Source: Mangrovimonas yunxiaonensis
Lineage (GTDB): Bacteria; Bacteroidota; Bacteroidia; Flavobacteriales; Flavobacteriaceae
Direction of reading: 5' to 3'
DNA: 64,000 nucleotides
NCBI RefSeq assembly: GCF_000733475.1
Contig: NZ_JPFK01000003.1
Coordinates: forward strand, 310,001 to 374,000
Positions 10,068 through 18,893 of this stretch are shown in pieces; position 1 is the stretch's first letter, and each line of letters opens with the position of its first letter. Made by a program: the position numbers and the translations under genes. The notes beneath the pieces are model-generated. The model searched no databases, was not told the origin of the DNA, and worked only from the letters and a program-made list of their open reading frames with translations.

Positions 10068-10499
10068 TTATACAGTTGTATGTTCGACTAATTCTAGTTT
10101 AATGCCTGCTTTTTTAAGAAATTTTAATCCCGAATCGTCTTTATAGGCTTTGCTATAAACGACCCTTACAATTCCTGCCTGATGGATAAGTTTACTACAC
10201 TCCTTACATGGCGATAACGTAATGTATAACGTAGCGCCCACACAGGATTGTGTTGAGGAGGCTACCTTTAAAATGGCGTTGGCTTCGGCATGAAGCACGT
10301 ACCACTTGGTATAGCCTTCGTCGTCTTCACAAAAATTCTCAAACCCTGTTGGCGTGCCATTGTATCCATCGGAAATAATCATTCTATCCTTAACAATTAT
10401 CGCGCCAACTTGTTTTCGTTTACAGTAGGAGAGTTTTCCCCATTCTTCTGCAATTCTTAAATAAGCTTTATCGTATTTAAGCTGTTTGTCTTCTTTCAT
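10068..10499 (-). CDS. dCMP deaminase (ComEB-like)
   Basis: Zinc enzyme of 143 residues, probably converting dCMP to dUMP for thymidylate synthesis. The zinc site is H70-A-E72 (LHAEANAI) and P-C98-x2-C101 (SPCKECSKLI), the deoxycytidylate deaminase arrangement. The N-terminal part (KRKQVGAIIVKD, SDGYNGTPTGFENFCEDD) fits the ComEB/DCTD branch rather than cytidine or tRNA-adenosine deaminases. It is upstream of, and nearly abuts, the S41 protease gene. Confidence 0.92.
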   Translation of the reverse strand: MKEDKQLKYDKAYLRIAEEWGKLSYCKRKQVGAIIVKDRMIISDGYNGTPTGFENFCEDDEGYTKWYVLHAEANAILKVASSTQSCVGATLYITLSPCKECSKLIHQAGIVRVVYSKAYKDDSGLKFLKKAGIKLELVEHTTV

Positions 10500-10576
10500 A
10501 GAGCTTTAGGTATACTAATATAATTGGTTGATGTTTTAAAAACAACCATATGGAAAGTTTTCACAAAACTTTAGGC

Positions 10577-11167
10577 TTATGCTAGAAAGTCGCTTTCTAA
10601 TATCATGGGGATAACCAAACCAACAACTATAGCCGAAATGACCATAATCCAATCTCTTTTAGAGAACCTAAAAATGGTTTGCATGATGTACCCCAGTATT
10701 AAAACCACAAAAACAATAATGATTTGTGCTATTTCTATGCCCAAAGCAAATTCGACTAAGGTAAGCAGTTTGTTGTCGGAGCCGCCCACAAGCATTCTAA
10801 ACTCCCTGGCGAATCCCAAACCGTGCACCAACCCAAAAAACAACGTGGTAAAAAACAGAACCCCAACGCGCTCTTTTTGGGCGCCTTTTCCTGCTGTAAA
10901 CACATTAAAAAGCGCTACTATTAAAATAGAAATTGGGATTAAAAACTCGACCAACTGCCCATTAACACGAACCACGCTATAAGCGGCCAATATTAAGGAT
11001 AACGTATGCCCTACCGTAAATGTTGTAACCAAAAGCAAGACCCGCTTCCAGTCTTTAAATAAATAAGGCACTGTTAAAACAATTAAAAAAAGAACATGGT
11101 CGTAACCATTGATGTCCAATACATGATTTATACCATATTTTACATTAAACCAAAAATTATCGAGCAT
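10577..11167 (-). CDS. HupE/UreJ family membrane transporter
   Basis: About 196 residues with six or seven hydrophobic helices. Conserved polar signatures are DINGYDHVLFL, TVGHTLSL and FFGLVHGLGFA, the His/Asp motifs of HupE_UreJ permeases, a family linked to nickel and possibly cobalt or copper uptake. I chose the ATG at 11167 because family members usually start shortly before the GxxHVLD motif; an upstream ATG at 11221 would add 18 hydrophobic residues. It is last in a sigma-FecR-TonB receptor operon, which suggests it moves across the inner membrane what the receptor brings in (inference). Confidence 0.82.
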   Translation of the reverse strand: MLDNFWFNVKYGINHVLDINGYDHVLFLIVLTVPYLFKDWKRVLLLVTTFTVGHTLSLILAAYSVVRVNGQLVEFLIPISILIVALFNVFTAGKGAQKERVGVLFFTTLFFGLVHGLGFAREFRMLVGGSDNKLLTLVEFALGIEIAQIIIVFVVLILGYIMQTIFRFSKRDWIMVISAIVVGLVIPMILESDFLA

Positions 11168-11234
11168 GGTAATTGTTATTAGGGTTGCACCAAAAATACA
11201 TTTAATAACGAAAAATAGCATTATTTAACACGGA

Positions 11235-13754
11235 TTAAAAATACGCCCTAACAAAAACATTTGGGGTTATGCCCAAGGACTTTTGAGTATAAGCCTTTAC
11301 CTGACCATTTTCTACCCTATAAAACTTATTAATTTCATTGTCTTTATCGAATACATTCCAAACTGAAAAACCTACTTTCCCTCTTGATTTTCTATGCAAT
11401 TTAAAATCGTACAGGGCAGAAACATCCATTCTTAAATAGTCTTGTAATGCTGCTTGGTTTGTTTTGCCAAATACCACTGCATTGTCTTGAGGAGTATTTT
11501 CTGCCGGTACGGATATGGGTTTTCCCGTATGCCAATTAAGTCCTGCCGAAACAGATAAATTGTTATAACTGTAAACCCCACCTAAAGTAATTGTATGGGT
11601 AATGTCGAAATTACTAGGAAAATCCTCCGGTTCTAAATCTGGAAAGGCATACAAATTTGTCATGTACGAATACCCAAGCCAAACGTTCATGTTTTTTATT
11701 TGTTTTCGGGTTAAAAAATCAATCCCGAAAACGTTATAATGCCCTATAGCCTTTACAAACTCATATTGGTTTTGAAACCCCTGACTTTGGGTGGTTATCC
11801 CATCTACAAACTTACAATACCCATCAACACTCACTAAAAATCCTTTGCGGTTATAGTTTATCCCCAAGCCACCCTGTTTGCTCCGAATAACCGGGACATC
11901 TTGATTGTTGGATAGTTGCCAACGCCTTTTTTCTATTCCTAAAAAATCGTTTTGGAAATTAATTAGCTGCGACATGCTTTGGTGCTTAAACTCTCCTAAC
12001 AAGGCGACAGAAAAATAATCCGACAATTTATAATTAACACTCAGTCTAGGCTCTAAAATGCTCTTTTTAAACTTTGTTAAATAATCATATCGCAATCCAA
12101 ATTGAGCATTTAGTTTGTTTTTAACGCCCTTGTAACTCATTTGGGAAAATGCCCCATGACTTCTTAAAACTTCAGAAATAAGCAGCCTGTAAATAGGGGT
12201 GTCTACATCGTCTAGATTACTTACTTTGGTCTCTACAAAGTGATAGCCAAACAAAAGGTTTAAATGATGTCCTATGTTTTTGTTGCCTTTTAATTTAATG
12301 CTGGTTTCCGAGATGTTGTTTTCCTGCAAATACCTCTGGCCATCTATAACGTTAACGTTAACCGATTTTAAGTTGTAATCTGTTTCGTAAACATCCAATT
12401 GGGTCTCGAAGGTTTTACTCCATTGCCTCGAGTAATGTATAGCTCCGGCAATGCTTTTTTGCGTAAGCTTACTCTCTCTAGACGTTTGAAGTCCGTTAAC
12501 ACTGGCATTTTCATTAAATGTCAAGGCGTTATTAACATAAATTACATTTAGCCGCAACCGGTCCTTTTTACTGGGTTGGTAAAGCCACCGCAAGGAGGCA
12601 TCGTGAAAATCAAATTGCTTATCCGAACTTGTTCCTCCTTCCATGCCTTCAACTTCAGAATCTTGCGAAATCCTTTCAAAAAACGCCCTGTAAGTTGGTG
12701 TTTTTACAAGGTCGCTAATAGACTTTCTCACGGCTACCTGCACAGACGATTTTTCACCCAAAGGAATGTCGCCAAAGGCATTTGCATCTATTAAGCTCAG
12801 TCCAAAATTGGCCCTAAGCCCAGAGGTTATTTCAGGATTGGATTTCATTGAAATGGTTCCGGAAACGCCATCGGTAAGAGCTGCATTAGTACCGTTTTTA
12901 ATTAACGAAACCTGCTCGGTAATTTGAGGATTGTAAATGGAAATAAGCCCAAAAAAATGACCCGATTGATACATTTTTATGCCGTCCCAAAGAATTAAGT
13001 TCTGATCGTTAGCACCGCCTCGAATGTTAATGTTCGATACGGTTTCATTAACACTCATAACCCCAGGAAAAGCTTGGATGGAATGCAGCACATCGGCATC
13101 GACCAGACCCGGTAGGATATCAAAATCGGAAAAATCGATGTTAAACGCGCCGCTACTAACCTTATTCACCCCTTTGACCAAAAAATTTGAAATCACAACC
13201 TCGTTCAAGGCCTGTAAATTTGGCTTAAGCAGCACCTCTCTACAACCCTTTAACATAAACTCATCGGCAAACCTCACCAAAGTACCATATCCCAAATGCC
13301 GTAGTGTAATTCTAGAAAATTGATTTTCGACCTCTATTTCGAAAAACCCCAAATCGTCACTAACCACATAATTGCCCGAAACTTGTATTGTTGCACGCGT
13401 TATGGGCTGTTTTGTATTGCCATCTAAAAGGTAGCCGCAAACCACCAACCTCTCTTGCCTTTGTATCAAAATAAACGCCCCATTCATGACCAAATAATTC
13501 AACCCGGTGGTCGTTTTTAAAAAGGCTAAGGTTTCTTGTAAAGTATAATGTTTAGGGGGCACTGGTGTTTTTATTCCTGAAATTACATCTTCGGCATAAT
13601 TAAACTGAACCTCATGCTGCTCTTGAAGCAAAACAAGAACCTCTACCAAGGGCATTGCTGCTTTTTGCTCCGCTGGATTTTGTGTAAATCCCGAGAACGA
13701 AAAGCATAAAACAAGTAAGCAAACAACCCTCTTCTGGTTAATTGTTATTGGCAT
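11235..13754 (-). CDS. TonB-dependent receptor with N-terminal STN signalling domain (FecA-like)
   Basis: Outer-membrane transporter of 839 residues. A signal peptide ends near SGFTQ; an STN domain (about 30-100, with VQFNYAEDVI) contacts the FecR anti-sigma factor; a carboxypeptidase-regulatory-like beta-sandwich follows (about 105-175, VCGYLLDGNTKQPITRATI); then a plug (LHSIQAFPGV, NINIRGGANDQNLILWDG) and a barrel ending in Phe. The ATG at 13754 is preferred to a TTG at 13763; it overlaps the end of the FecR gene by 17 bp. The set is a classic cell-surface signalling transporter. The substrate is unknown; the downstream HupE/UreJ protein hints at a metal complex. Confidence 0.9.
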   Translation of the reverse strand: MPITINQKRVVCLLVLCFSFSGFTQNPAEQKAAMPLVEVLVLLQEQHEVQFNYAEDVISGIKTPVPPKHYTLQETLAFLKTTTGLNYLVMNGAFILIQRQERLVVCGYLLDGNTKQPITRATIQVSGNYVVSDDLGFFEIEVENQFSRITLRHLGYGTLVRFADEFMLKGCREVLLKPNLQALNEVVISNFLVKGVNKVSSGAFNIDFSDFDILPGLVDADVLHSIQAFPGVMSVNETVSNINIRGGANDQNLILWDGIKMYQSGHFFGLISIYNPQITEQVSLIKNGTNAALTDGVSGTISMKSNPEITSGLRANFGLSLIDANAFGDIPLGEKSSVQVAVRKSISDLVKTPTYRAFFERISQDSEVEGMEGGTSSDKQFDFHDASLRWLYQPSKKDRLRLNVIYVNNALTFNENASVNGLQTSRESKLTQKSIAGAIHYSRQWSKTFETQLDVYETDYNLKSVNVNVIDGQRYLQENNISETSIKLKGNKNIGHHLNLLFGYHFVETKVSNLDDVDTPIYRLLISEVLRSHGAFSQMSYKGVKNKLNAQFGLRYDYLTKFKKSILEPRLSVNYKLSDYFSVALLGEFKHQSMSQLINFQNDFLGIEKRRWQLSNNQDVPVIRSKQGGLGINYNRKGFLVSVDGYCKFVDGITTQSQGFQNQYEFVKAIGHYNVFGIDFLTRKQIKNMNVWLGYSYMTNLYAFPDLEPEDFPSNFDITHTITLGGVYSYNNLSVSAGLNWHTGKPISVPAENTPQDNAVVFGKTNQAALQDYLRMDVSALYDFKLHRKSRGKVGFSVWNVFDKDNEINKFYRVENGQVKAYTQKSLGITPNVFVRAYF

Positions 13755-14643
13755 GTATGACAACTAATTTATCTGGCCCAATTTTGTAGGTCATGTTCAT
13801 TGGGGTGGTTATTGAGATTAAGGCGCTTTCTAAATTCTCATGGGTAAACCCACCCGAGAAAAGCCGTTCTGGACCAACAGGTTTAAATTCTACCTCAACA
13901 CCATATTGCCGCTCAAGCTCTGCCAGCACGTTCTTAAAAGGAACCTTATCGAAGCTACTCACGTTTTCCAACCACTTTGGGGCGCTTTCGGAGGTGTTCC
14001 CTGTTGTAAATTTTTGATGCATTAAACGGTAGGTTTCCCCTTTTACCAACTGCCTTACAATAGTATCTGACGCTACTCTAACTTGACCTTCGTAACAAAC
14101 AACCTCAAAATAATCCTGACGCTGCCTTACATTAAACTGTGTTCCTACTACGGTTACCTTTCCTTGTTTGGTAACAACATCAAATGTCTGTCCGGGGTTT
14201 ACCTTAAAAAAGGCCTCCCCTTTTAACAAAACCTCCCGATGCTTGTCCCAGTTACGCTTACTAAAAGCAATTTCGGAATAGGCGTTTAAGACAACTACAG
14301 ACTGGTCTGGCAAAACTACTTGGGTCTTTTCGGCCACTTTTGTGTTTATTTCGGAGGGCGAATAATACAAAAACGCAGCAAATACCCCTAGGGCAACAAT
14401 CAGCACAGCAGCAACCCGCCACATAACACTAATGCTTAAACGCTTCGGTCTAGAATGTGCTGCACAGGCTTGCTTTAACGCTTCAAAAGAATGACGTTTA
14501 TCCGCGCTATTCGATTTAAAACGTTGAGCTGTTTCTATAATTTTTTGGTAGGCCTTAAAATCTGCTGTTTTTTCAAAAGCGGTCTGCTCAGCTTCACTCA
14601 ACTCATGATTTAGCCATTTTTTTAAAAGGTCGTCTTGATCCAT
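13738..14643 (-). CDS. FecR family anti-sigma factor
   Basis: Inner-membrane regulator of 301 residues. The cytoplasmic N-terminus (about 1-72) would hold the sigma factor; one membrane helix lies at about 73-94. The periplasmic FecR domain (about 108-205: VVLPDQSVVVLNAYSEIAF, GEAFFKVNPGQTFDVVT, VVGTQFNVR) is followed by a DUF4974 domain (FKNVLAELERQYGVEVEF) that resembles an STN fold. It lies between the sigma gene and the receptor gene in the usual order and overlaps the receptor start, suggesting translational coupling. Confidence 0.93.
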   Translation of the reverse strand: MDQDDLLKKWLNHELSEAEQTAFEKTADFKAYQKIIETAQRFKSNSADKRHSFEALKQACAAHSRPKRLSISVMWRVAAVLIVALGVFAAFLYYSPSEINTKVAEKTQVVLPDQSVVVLNAYSEIAFSKRNWDKHREVLLKGEAFFKVNPGQTFDVVTKQGKVTVVGTQFNVRQRQDYFEVVCYEGQVRVASDTIVRQLVKGETYRLMHQKFTTGNTSESAPKWLENVSSFDKVPFKNVLAELERQYGVEVEFKPVGPERLFSGGFTHENLESALISITTPMNMTYKIGPDKLVVIHANNN

Positions 14644-14696
14644 AACATATTATTCAATCTATTATATAACAACTGTAACCGCTTTTCTCCTGATTG

Positions 14697-15218
14697 TTAT
14701 GCCTTAAAATGTTCTAATGCAGCTTTAAAAATCTTAAAAGCACTATAAATCCTGTACTCCACAACTTTTTGGGTAACCCCCAGCATGTTGGCTATTTCTT
14801 TGTGTTTTTTCCCTTCAACTTTGCTCAACAAAAAGGCCACGCGCTGTTCTTCACTTAATTGTTGCAAAACCTGCTGGTACCGTTTTAAGTACTCATCCTT
14901 TTCCAACAGAAACTGCGGGGTTTCCTGGGTGTGCACCTTGGGTGTTGCTTTCTGGTAGTTTAAAACCACTTTTTTATGCTTAATTGCATTGCGCATTAAA
15001 TTATTGGCCACGGTAAAAAGAAACGCCCTCGCTTTGCCAAACGCCACCTTGTTGCAATTTTCCCATAGGGTTACAAAGGCCTCTTGAACCTTATCTTCAG
15101 GAGTTAAATCCTCGCCATACTTATAATACAAAAAATCGTAAAGGTCCTTTGAGCAGGCGTTGTAAACACGCTCGAAAACGGGTTCTTCACATACGTTTTG
15201 TGGCAAGTCTTTTTTCAA
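14697..15218 (-). CDS. ECF RNA polymerase sigma factor (FecI-like)
   Basis: A 173-residue sigma-70 family factor. Region 2 includes LYDFLYYKYGEDLTPEDKVQEAF; region 4 includes LSEEQRVAFLLSKVEGKKHKEIA and a helix-turn-helix (IANMLGVTQKVVEYRIYSAFKIFK). The start is a TTG (complement of 15216-15218); no ATG fits. It is first in a four-gene operon with FecR, the TonB receptor and a HupE/UreJ transporter, and is divergent from a lipoprotein/cytochrome gene cluster with 105 bp between the starts. Control of both sides is an inference. Confidence 0.93.
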   Translation of the reverse strand: MKKDLPQNVCEEPVFERVYNACSKDLYDFLYYKYGEDLTPEDKVQEAFVTLWENCNKVAFGKARAFLFTVANNLMRNAIKHKKVVLNYQKATPKVHTQETPQFLLEKDEYLKRYQQVLQQLSEEQRVAFLLSKVEGKKHKEIANMLGVTQKVVEYRIYSAFKIFKAALEHFKA

Positions 15219-15238
15219 TGGGCTTTTAATTACAAAAC

Positions 15239-15246
15239 TAAAGGTA
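15239..15246 (-). promoter_or_regulatory. Possible -7 element of the sigma factor operon
   Basis: On the minus strand this reads TACCTTTA, one base from the Bacteroidota TAnnTTTG -7 consensus, about 20 bp before the TTG start. No clear TTG -33 element is seen at the expected distance, so the site may be weak or recognised by another sigma factor. Confidence 0.3.
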
Positions 15247-15323
15247 TCGATTTTTTTTAGATTTTTTTCAGGAGTTTTTTAAAGTGGGTTGTTTTATTAA
15301 CAAACAGCACCAAGACAATCAAC

Positions 15324-16394
15324 ATGATAAAAACATCGTATTTACTGCTTTGGCTTTTTAGTCTCTCCATAATCTTAACCGCTTGCAGAAAAGAGGAAAT
15401 GGAACTTATAGAAACCCCTAATGACGACACCCTAAACCCGTCGTCTAGCGTAGCCAGTGTCATGAAAAAAGTCGCCATGAAAGACGGCTCTTCAGATAAT
15501 ATTATTGATCGGGCCAACTGCCTAACCGTCGAGCTGCCAGTTACGGTAATTGCCAACGGCATAACCCTAACCATAAATACGACATCGGACTACAACGCCA
15601 TTGAAGCCATTTTTGATGACTCTTTTATTGATGTTGATACCTTAGATATTATTTTCCCCATTAACATTATACGAAACGACCACACTACGGTTACCGTAAA
15701 CAACACAACAGAGCTAAGCGCTTATGCTGCAAGTTGTAACGGCGAAAATGAATTTGATGACGACATTGAGTGCATCGATTTTCAATACCCTCTAAACATT
15801 GCGGTTTTTAACATTAATAACGAATTAATCTACACGGACAGCTTGACAAATGATTACGACATGCACACATTCCTGGCTTCGTTAAGCACAGACATTGTTG
15901 CTCAATTCGAATTTCCAGTTACTTTGTTACTCCCTAACAATACGGTAATTACCGCCAATACATTTTCTGAAATTGAAACCAGCATTCTAAACCATATTGA
16001 TGATTGCGATGAAGACGATGATTACGATTACAACGATGATGATTGTCCCGACTGCACCCCTATATACGTTATAGACATTTTAACGGGATGCTCCGATTGG
16101 GTGGTTGAAAAACTTGAACGAAACGGCAATGACTACGACGACCTTTACGCAGGCTATACCTTTAATTTTTACACCAACAACACCATATCGGCATACTATT
16201 CCGGCAACACCGTTTACGGCACTTGGACTGCCGACGAAAACAATGGTGTTACCACATTAACAATAGACATCCCTTCTTTACCATACTGCAACAACAACTG
16301 GACTTTACACGAGGTTAGCGCCCCACCAGGAGAAACCAAAGTTGACTTGCGGGTTGGAGACGACCGGATTAGGTACGAAAATTTTTGCAATTAA
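15324..16394 (+). CDS. Acidic repeat lipoprotein with C-terminal lipocalin-like domain
   Basis: A 356-residue protein with no named family. Lipoprotein signal: LTAC, lipidated Cys21, followed by RKEE, which matches the Lys-acidic export signal that sends Bacteroidota lipoproteins to the cell surface. Four related segments of about 28 residues begin near 70, 110, 155 and 197, each a hydrophobic-Pro-hydrophobic strand, then an Asn/Thr-rich turn. Residues 227-241 are a strongly acidic Asp patch ending in CPDC, possibly cation-binding. The C-terminal part (about 255-355, DWVVEKLERNG, YTFNFYTNNTI, GTWTAD) resembles the next protein. It opens the plus-strand cluster divergent from the sigma factor. 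Confidence 0.75.
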   Translation: MIKTSYLLLWLFSLSIILTACRKEEMELIETPNDDTLNPSSSVASVMKKVAMKDGSSDNIIDRANCLTVELPVTVIANGITLTINTTSDYNAIEAIFDDSFIDVDTLDIIFPINIIRNDHTTVTVNNTTELSAYAASCNGENEFDDDIECIDFQYPLNIAVFNINNELIYTDSLTNDYDMHTFLASLSTDIVAQFEFPVTLLLPNNTVITANTFSEIETSILNHIDDCDEDDDYDYNDDDCPDCTPIYVIDILTGCSDWVVEKLERNGNDYDDLYAGYTFNFYTNNTISAYYSGNTVYGTWTADENNGVTTLTIDIPSLPYCNNNWTLHEVSAPPGETKVDLRVGDDRIRYENFCN

Positions 16395-16412
16395 CCATAA
16401 ACCAATACCACA

Positions 16413-16880
16413 ATGAAACATCATTTTTCTTACGGCCTTGTACTTTTGTTGAGCCTTACCTTACTTTCATCAACATGCTCATCGGATGACGATGATGGCG
16501 TACCCAACAACAACACACAAGCCATTAGCAACATTGCCAGATCTGGACACTGGACGATTACGAGTTTTATAGACTCTGGCCAAAACGAAACCCACCATTT
16601 TAACGGCTACACCTTTAATTTTGGTACTGGCGGAACTTTAACCGCTACCAACGGCACCAGTACCCTACAAGGAACTTGGTCGGTAACCACTAGCAATAGC
16701 AATGACGATAGCAACAACGATCTGGACTTTAACATCTTTTTCCCGGTAGACGACAACCACCCGTTCGAGGACTTAAACGACGACTGGGATATCGCCTCGT
16801 ACAACACCTCGCTTATCGATCTTATAGATATAAGTGGAGGCAATGGCGGTACAGACACTTTAACCTTTGAAAAACTATAA
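16413..16880 (+). CDS. Lipocalin-like surface lipoprotein
   Basis: A 155-residue lipoprotein: hydrophobic signal, lipobox ending SSTC (Cys22), then SSDDDDG, which resembles the acidic surface-export signal of flavobacterial lipoproteins. Residues about 40-155 look like a small lipocalin-like barrel (GHWTITSFIDSGQ, YTFNFGTGGTL, LQGTWSV). The same pattern appears in the C-terminal 100 residues of the protein encoded 18 bp upstream, so the two are probably paralogous domains. Ligand unknown. Confidence 0.7.
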   Translation: MKHHFSYGLVLLLSLTLLSSTCSSDDDDGVPNNNTQAISNIARSGHWTITSFIDSGQNETHHFNGYTFNFGTGGTLTATNGTSTLQGTWSVTTSNSNDDSNNDLDFNIFFPVDDNHPFEDLNDDWDIASYNTSLIDLIDISGGNGGTDTLTFEKL

Positions 16881-16941
16881 ATATGAAAAAGAAAACCAGC
16901 CCCATCCCAAATCAAACACAATAGTTTCTAGGCAACAAACT

Positions 16942-16969
16942 GCCCTAGAAGCACAAAGCGTTCTAGGGC
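16942..16969 (+). terminator. Inverted repeat between lipoprotein and OB-fold genes
   Basis: GCCCTAGAA (16942-16950) and TTCTAGGGC (16961-16969) form a 9-bp stem with a 10-nt loop in the 111-bp gap. The following tract (AATTTATT) is only weakly T-rich, so it may be an inefficient terminator or an mRNA-processing hairpin rather than the end of the operon. Confidence 0.45.
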
Positions 16970-16991
16970 AATTTATTAAAAATCACGACTC

Positions 16992-17372
16992 ATGAAAAAA
17001 ATTGGAATCATTATCGTTTTATTAATCGCAATAGGGCTTATAGGCTACAATTATGTTTTTCAAGAGCATAGAAATATTGAATCAGAACCCCCTTCGCACA
17101 CATTAACATCAAAACAAGTGGCTCACGAGTTTTCTATTGATCCAGAAACCGCGGAAGCCAAATACCTGAATAAAACCATAGAAATTACGGGAATTATTTC
17201 TGAAGTCTCCCCTAACGAAATCGTCATCGACAACACCGTTGTTTGCCTATTTCAAACCCCAACAGAACAAGACCTTCAAACAAAACAAGACATTAAAATA
17301 AAAGGGCGCTTTATAGGCTACGACAACTTGCTCGAGCAAGTTAAACTAGACCAATGCTCAATAATTTATTAA
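16992..17372 (+). CDS. Membrane-anchored OB-fold (tRNA_anti-like) protein
   Basis: A 126-residue protein with one N-terminal membrane helix (about 4-22) and a C-terminal OB-fold of the tRNA_anti-like type: AKYLNKTIEITGIISEV, then IVIDNTVVCLFQ and IKIKGRFIGYD. Such small anchored OB-fold proteins are frequent in Bacteroidota and have no defined role. Nucleic-acid binding is unlikely in the periplasm; a protein or ligand contact is more plausible. It is 18 bp before the cupredoxin gene and probably co-transcribed with it. Confidence 0.75.
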   Translation: MKKIGIIIVLLIAIGLIGYNYVFQEHRNIESEPPSHTLTSKQVAHEFSIDPETAEAKYLNKTIEITGIISEVSPNEIVIDNTVVCLFQTPTEQDLQTKQDIKIKGRFIGYDNLLEQVKLDQCSIIY

Positions 17373-17390
17373 CTCTAAAAACCTTGTATT

Positions 17391-17981
17391 ATGAAATCTA
17401 AATTACTTCTGTTGGCATGCATCTTTTCAGCAATGGCTTTACATGCACAGACCACCTATCACCTTAACTGGGAAACCGGTTTTAATAGTCCAGAATCCGA
17501 TTTAACCATTGACGTTGGAGATACCGTGATTTGGACGTGGACAGACGATTTGCCACATACGGTAGAAAACGACCCCGACAACTCTGTAGAACCTTTTGAG
17601 AGTGGCTTTTTAACAGGATTGGGGCAAACCTTTATGCACACCTTTACCGTTATTGGTGTAAACGACTACATTTGTGGCGTTCACTCGAACATGTACGGCA
17701 CCATTACCGTTGAAGAAGGCCTAGGTGTTAATACCATTAATGCCAGCACTTTTAACATGTACCCAAACCCCACCTCATCCTATTTTAAAATGGCCTTTAC
17801 CAACACCTTAACACAAGGCACGATTACCGTATACAACCTGTTGGGAAAACCTGTATTCAACCAAGACATCCATGCTAACAAAACATTGGACATTCCTGTG
17901 TCTGCCTGGGCAAAAGGCATGTACTTGGTTAAGGTGTCGTCTAACGCCGACACCACTATTAAACGTCTTGTAATACAGTAA
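17391..17981 (+). CDS. Cupredoxin (plastocyanin/amicyanin-like) with T9SS type A sorting domain
   Basis: Secreted type I copper protein of 196 residues. Signal peptide about 1-20. The blue-copper domain (about 21-110) has ligands H56 in PHTVEN and C95, H98 and M101 in YICGVHSNMYG. The C-x2-H-x2-M loop is the short spacing of amicyanin, not the longer one of plastocyanin. The C-terminal ~75 residues (MYPNPTSSYFKM, GKPVFNQDI, GMYLVKVSS, KRLVIQ) are a type A T9SS sorting domain, so it should be exported through T9SS and fixed at or released from the cell surface. Neighbouring cytochrome and YceI genes support an electron-transfer or copper role. Confidence 0.87.
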   Translation: MKSKLLLLACIFSAMALHAQTTYHLNWETGFNSPESDLTIDVGDTVIWTWTDDLPHTVENDPDNSVEPFESGFLTGLGQTFMHTFTVIGVNDYICGVHSNMYGTITVEEGLGVNTINASTFNMYPNPTSSYFKMAFTNTLTQGTITVYNLLGKPVFNQDIHANKTLDIPVSAWAKGMYLVKVSSNADTTIKRLVIQ

Positions 17982-17989
17982 TAACCCTT

Positions 17990-18020
17990 GCCTGTCACAA
18001 TTTAGTGGCAGGCTTATTTT
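17990..18020 (+). terminator. Terminator after the cupredoxin gene
   Basis: GCCTGTCAC (17990-17998) pairs with GTGGCAGGC (18005-18013) over a 6-nt loop with one G-U pair, followed by TTATTTTTT. It lies between the cupredoxin and DUF5777 genes, so the downstream genes may depend on read-through or on their own promoter. Confidence 0.75.
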
Positions 18021-18030
18021 TTAACAGACT

Positions 18031-18882
18031 ATGAAACCAAAACTATTATTATTACTGCTCTGCCTTCCTGTTTTGGGCTTGGCCCAAGAGGATCTCTTGA
18101 GTGAGATCGACACGACCACAACAACCGACCAAGCCGTTAGTGCGACATTTAAGGGCCTTAAGGTTGTTAATTTTGAATCGACAAAATTGGTCGCTAAAAA
18201 AGAATTTACCTTTATTGTTGCCCATCGTTTTGGAAGCGTTAAATACGGGTTTGATACTTTTTTTGGGCTGGACGATGCCGTTACCAGACTAAATTTTATC
18301 TATGGCATTTCAGAGGCCTTTAATGTAAGTGTTTCAAGAAGTTCCTACCAAAAAATTTATGAAGGTGCTATTAAATACCGATTGCTACAACAAGCCCCCC
18401 AAGGGTTTCCTTTTACCATTGTAGGCTACAACGCCATTTATATAAACTCATCGTTAGAGCAAGACAACCTTCCCAAACTAAAATTTAAACACCGTTTGGG
18501 ATATACTTTTCAAGCACTAATTGCCAGAAAGTTCAACAAAAACCTTTCCTTAGAAATAGCCCCTACCCTTTTTCATGACAATTATGTGGTAATTAACGAG
18601 CAGGACAACACCCAATTTGCTTTGGGACTGGGCGGGCGCTATAAATTAGGAAAAAGATGGTCCCTAAACCTAGACTATGGCTGGCACCTAAACAGGGCTG
18701 ATAGCTCGCCGTTTAAAAATCCTTTATCGGTTGGTATTGATCTAGAAACTGGAGGGCATGTTTTTCAAATGCATTTTACCAATGCACAACCTATGAATAC
18801 CAATATGTTTTTAGGTCAGGCCACGGGAGATTGGCGTGATGGCAACATCTATTTCGGATTTAATTTAAGTCGCGTGTTTTAA
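18031..18882 (+). CDS. DUF5777 family beta-barrel protein
   Basis: A 283-residue protein with a signal peptide ending LGLAQ, then many alternating amphipathic strands. Family-typical stretches are FIVAHRFGSVKYGFDTFFG and YGISEAFNVSVSRS; the terminal segment NIYFGFNLSRVF ends in Phe as outer-membrane barrels do. Function unknown. It lies in one group with a c-type cytochrome lipoprotein (11 bp downstream) and YceI, suggesting an outer-membrane partner for that redox set. Confidence 0.82.
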   Translation: MKPKLLLLLLCLPVLGLAQEDLLSEIDTTTTTDQAVSATFKGLKVVNFESTKLVAKKEFTFIVAHRFGSVKYGFDTFFGLDDAVTRLNFIYGISEAFNVSVSRSSYQKIYEGAIKYRLLQQAPQGFPFTIVGYNAIYINSSLEQDNLPKLKFKHRLGYTFQALIARKFNKNLSLEIAPTLFHDNYVVINEQDNTQFALGLGGRYKLGKRWSLNLDYGWHLNRADSSPFKNPLSVGIDLETGGHVFQMHFTNAQPMNTNMFLGQATGDWRDGNIYFGFNLSRVF

Positions 18883-18893
18883 AAAAAAGAACC

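Noticed and set aside
16020-16060. GA/AC-rich low-complexity tract as a DNA repeat
   Set aside because: It encodes the acidic Asp patch of the lipoprotein; codon-level repetition of Asp explains it.
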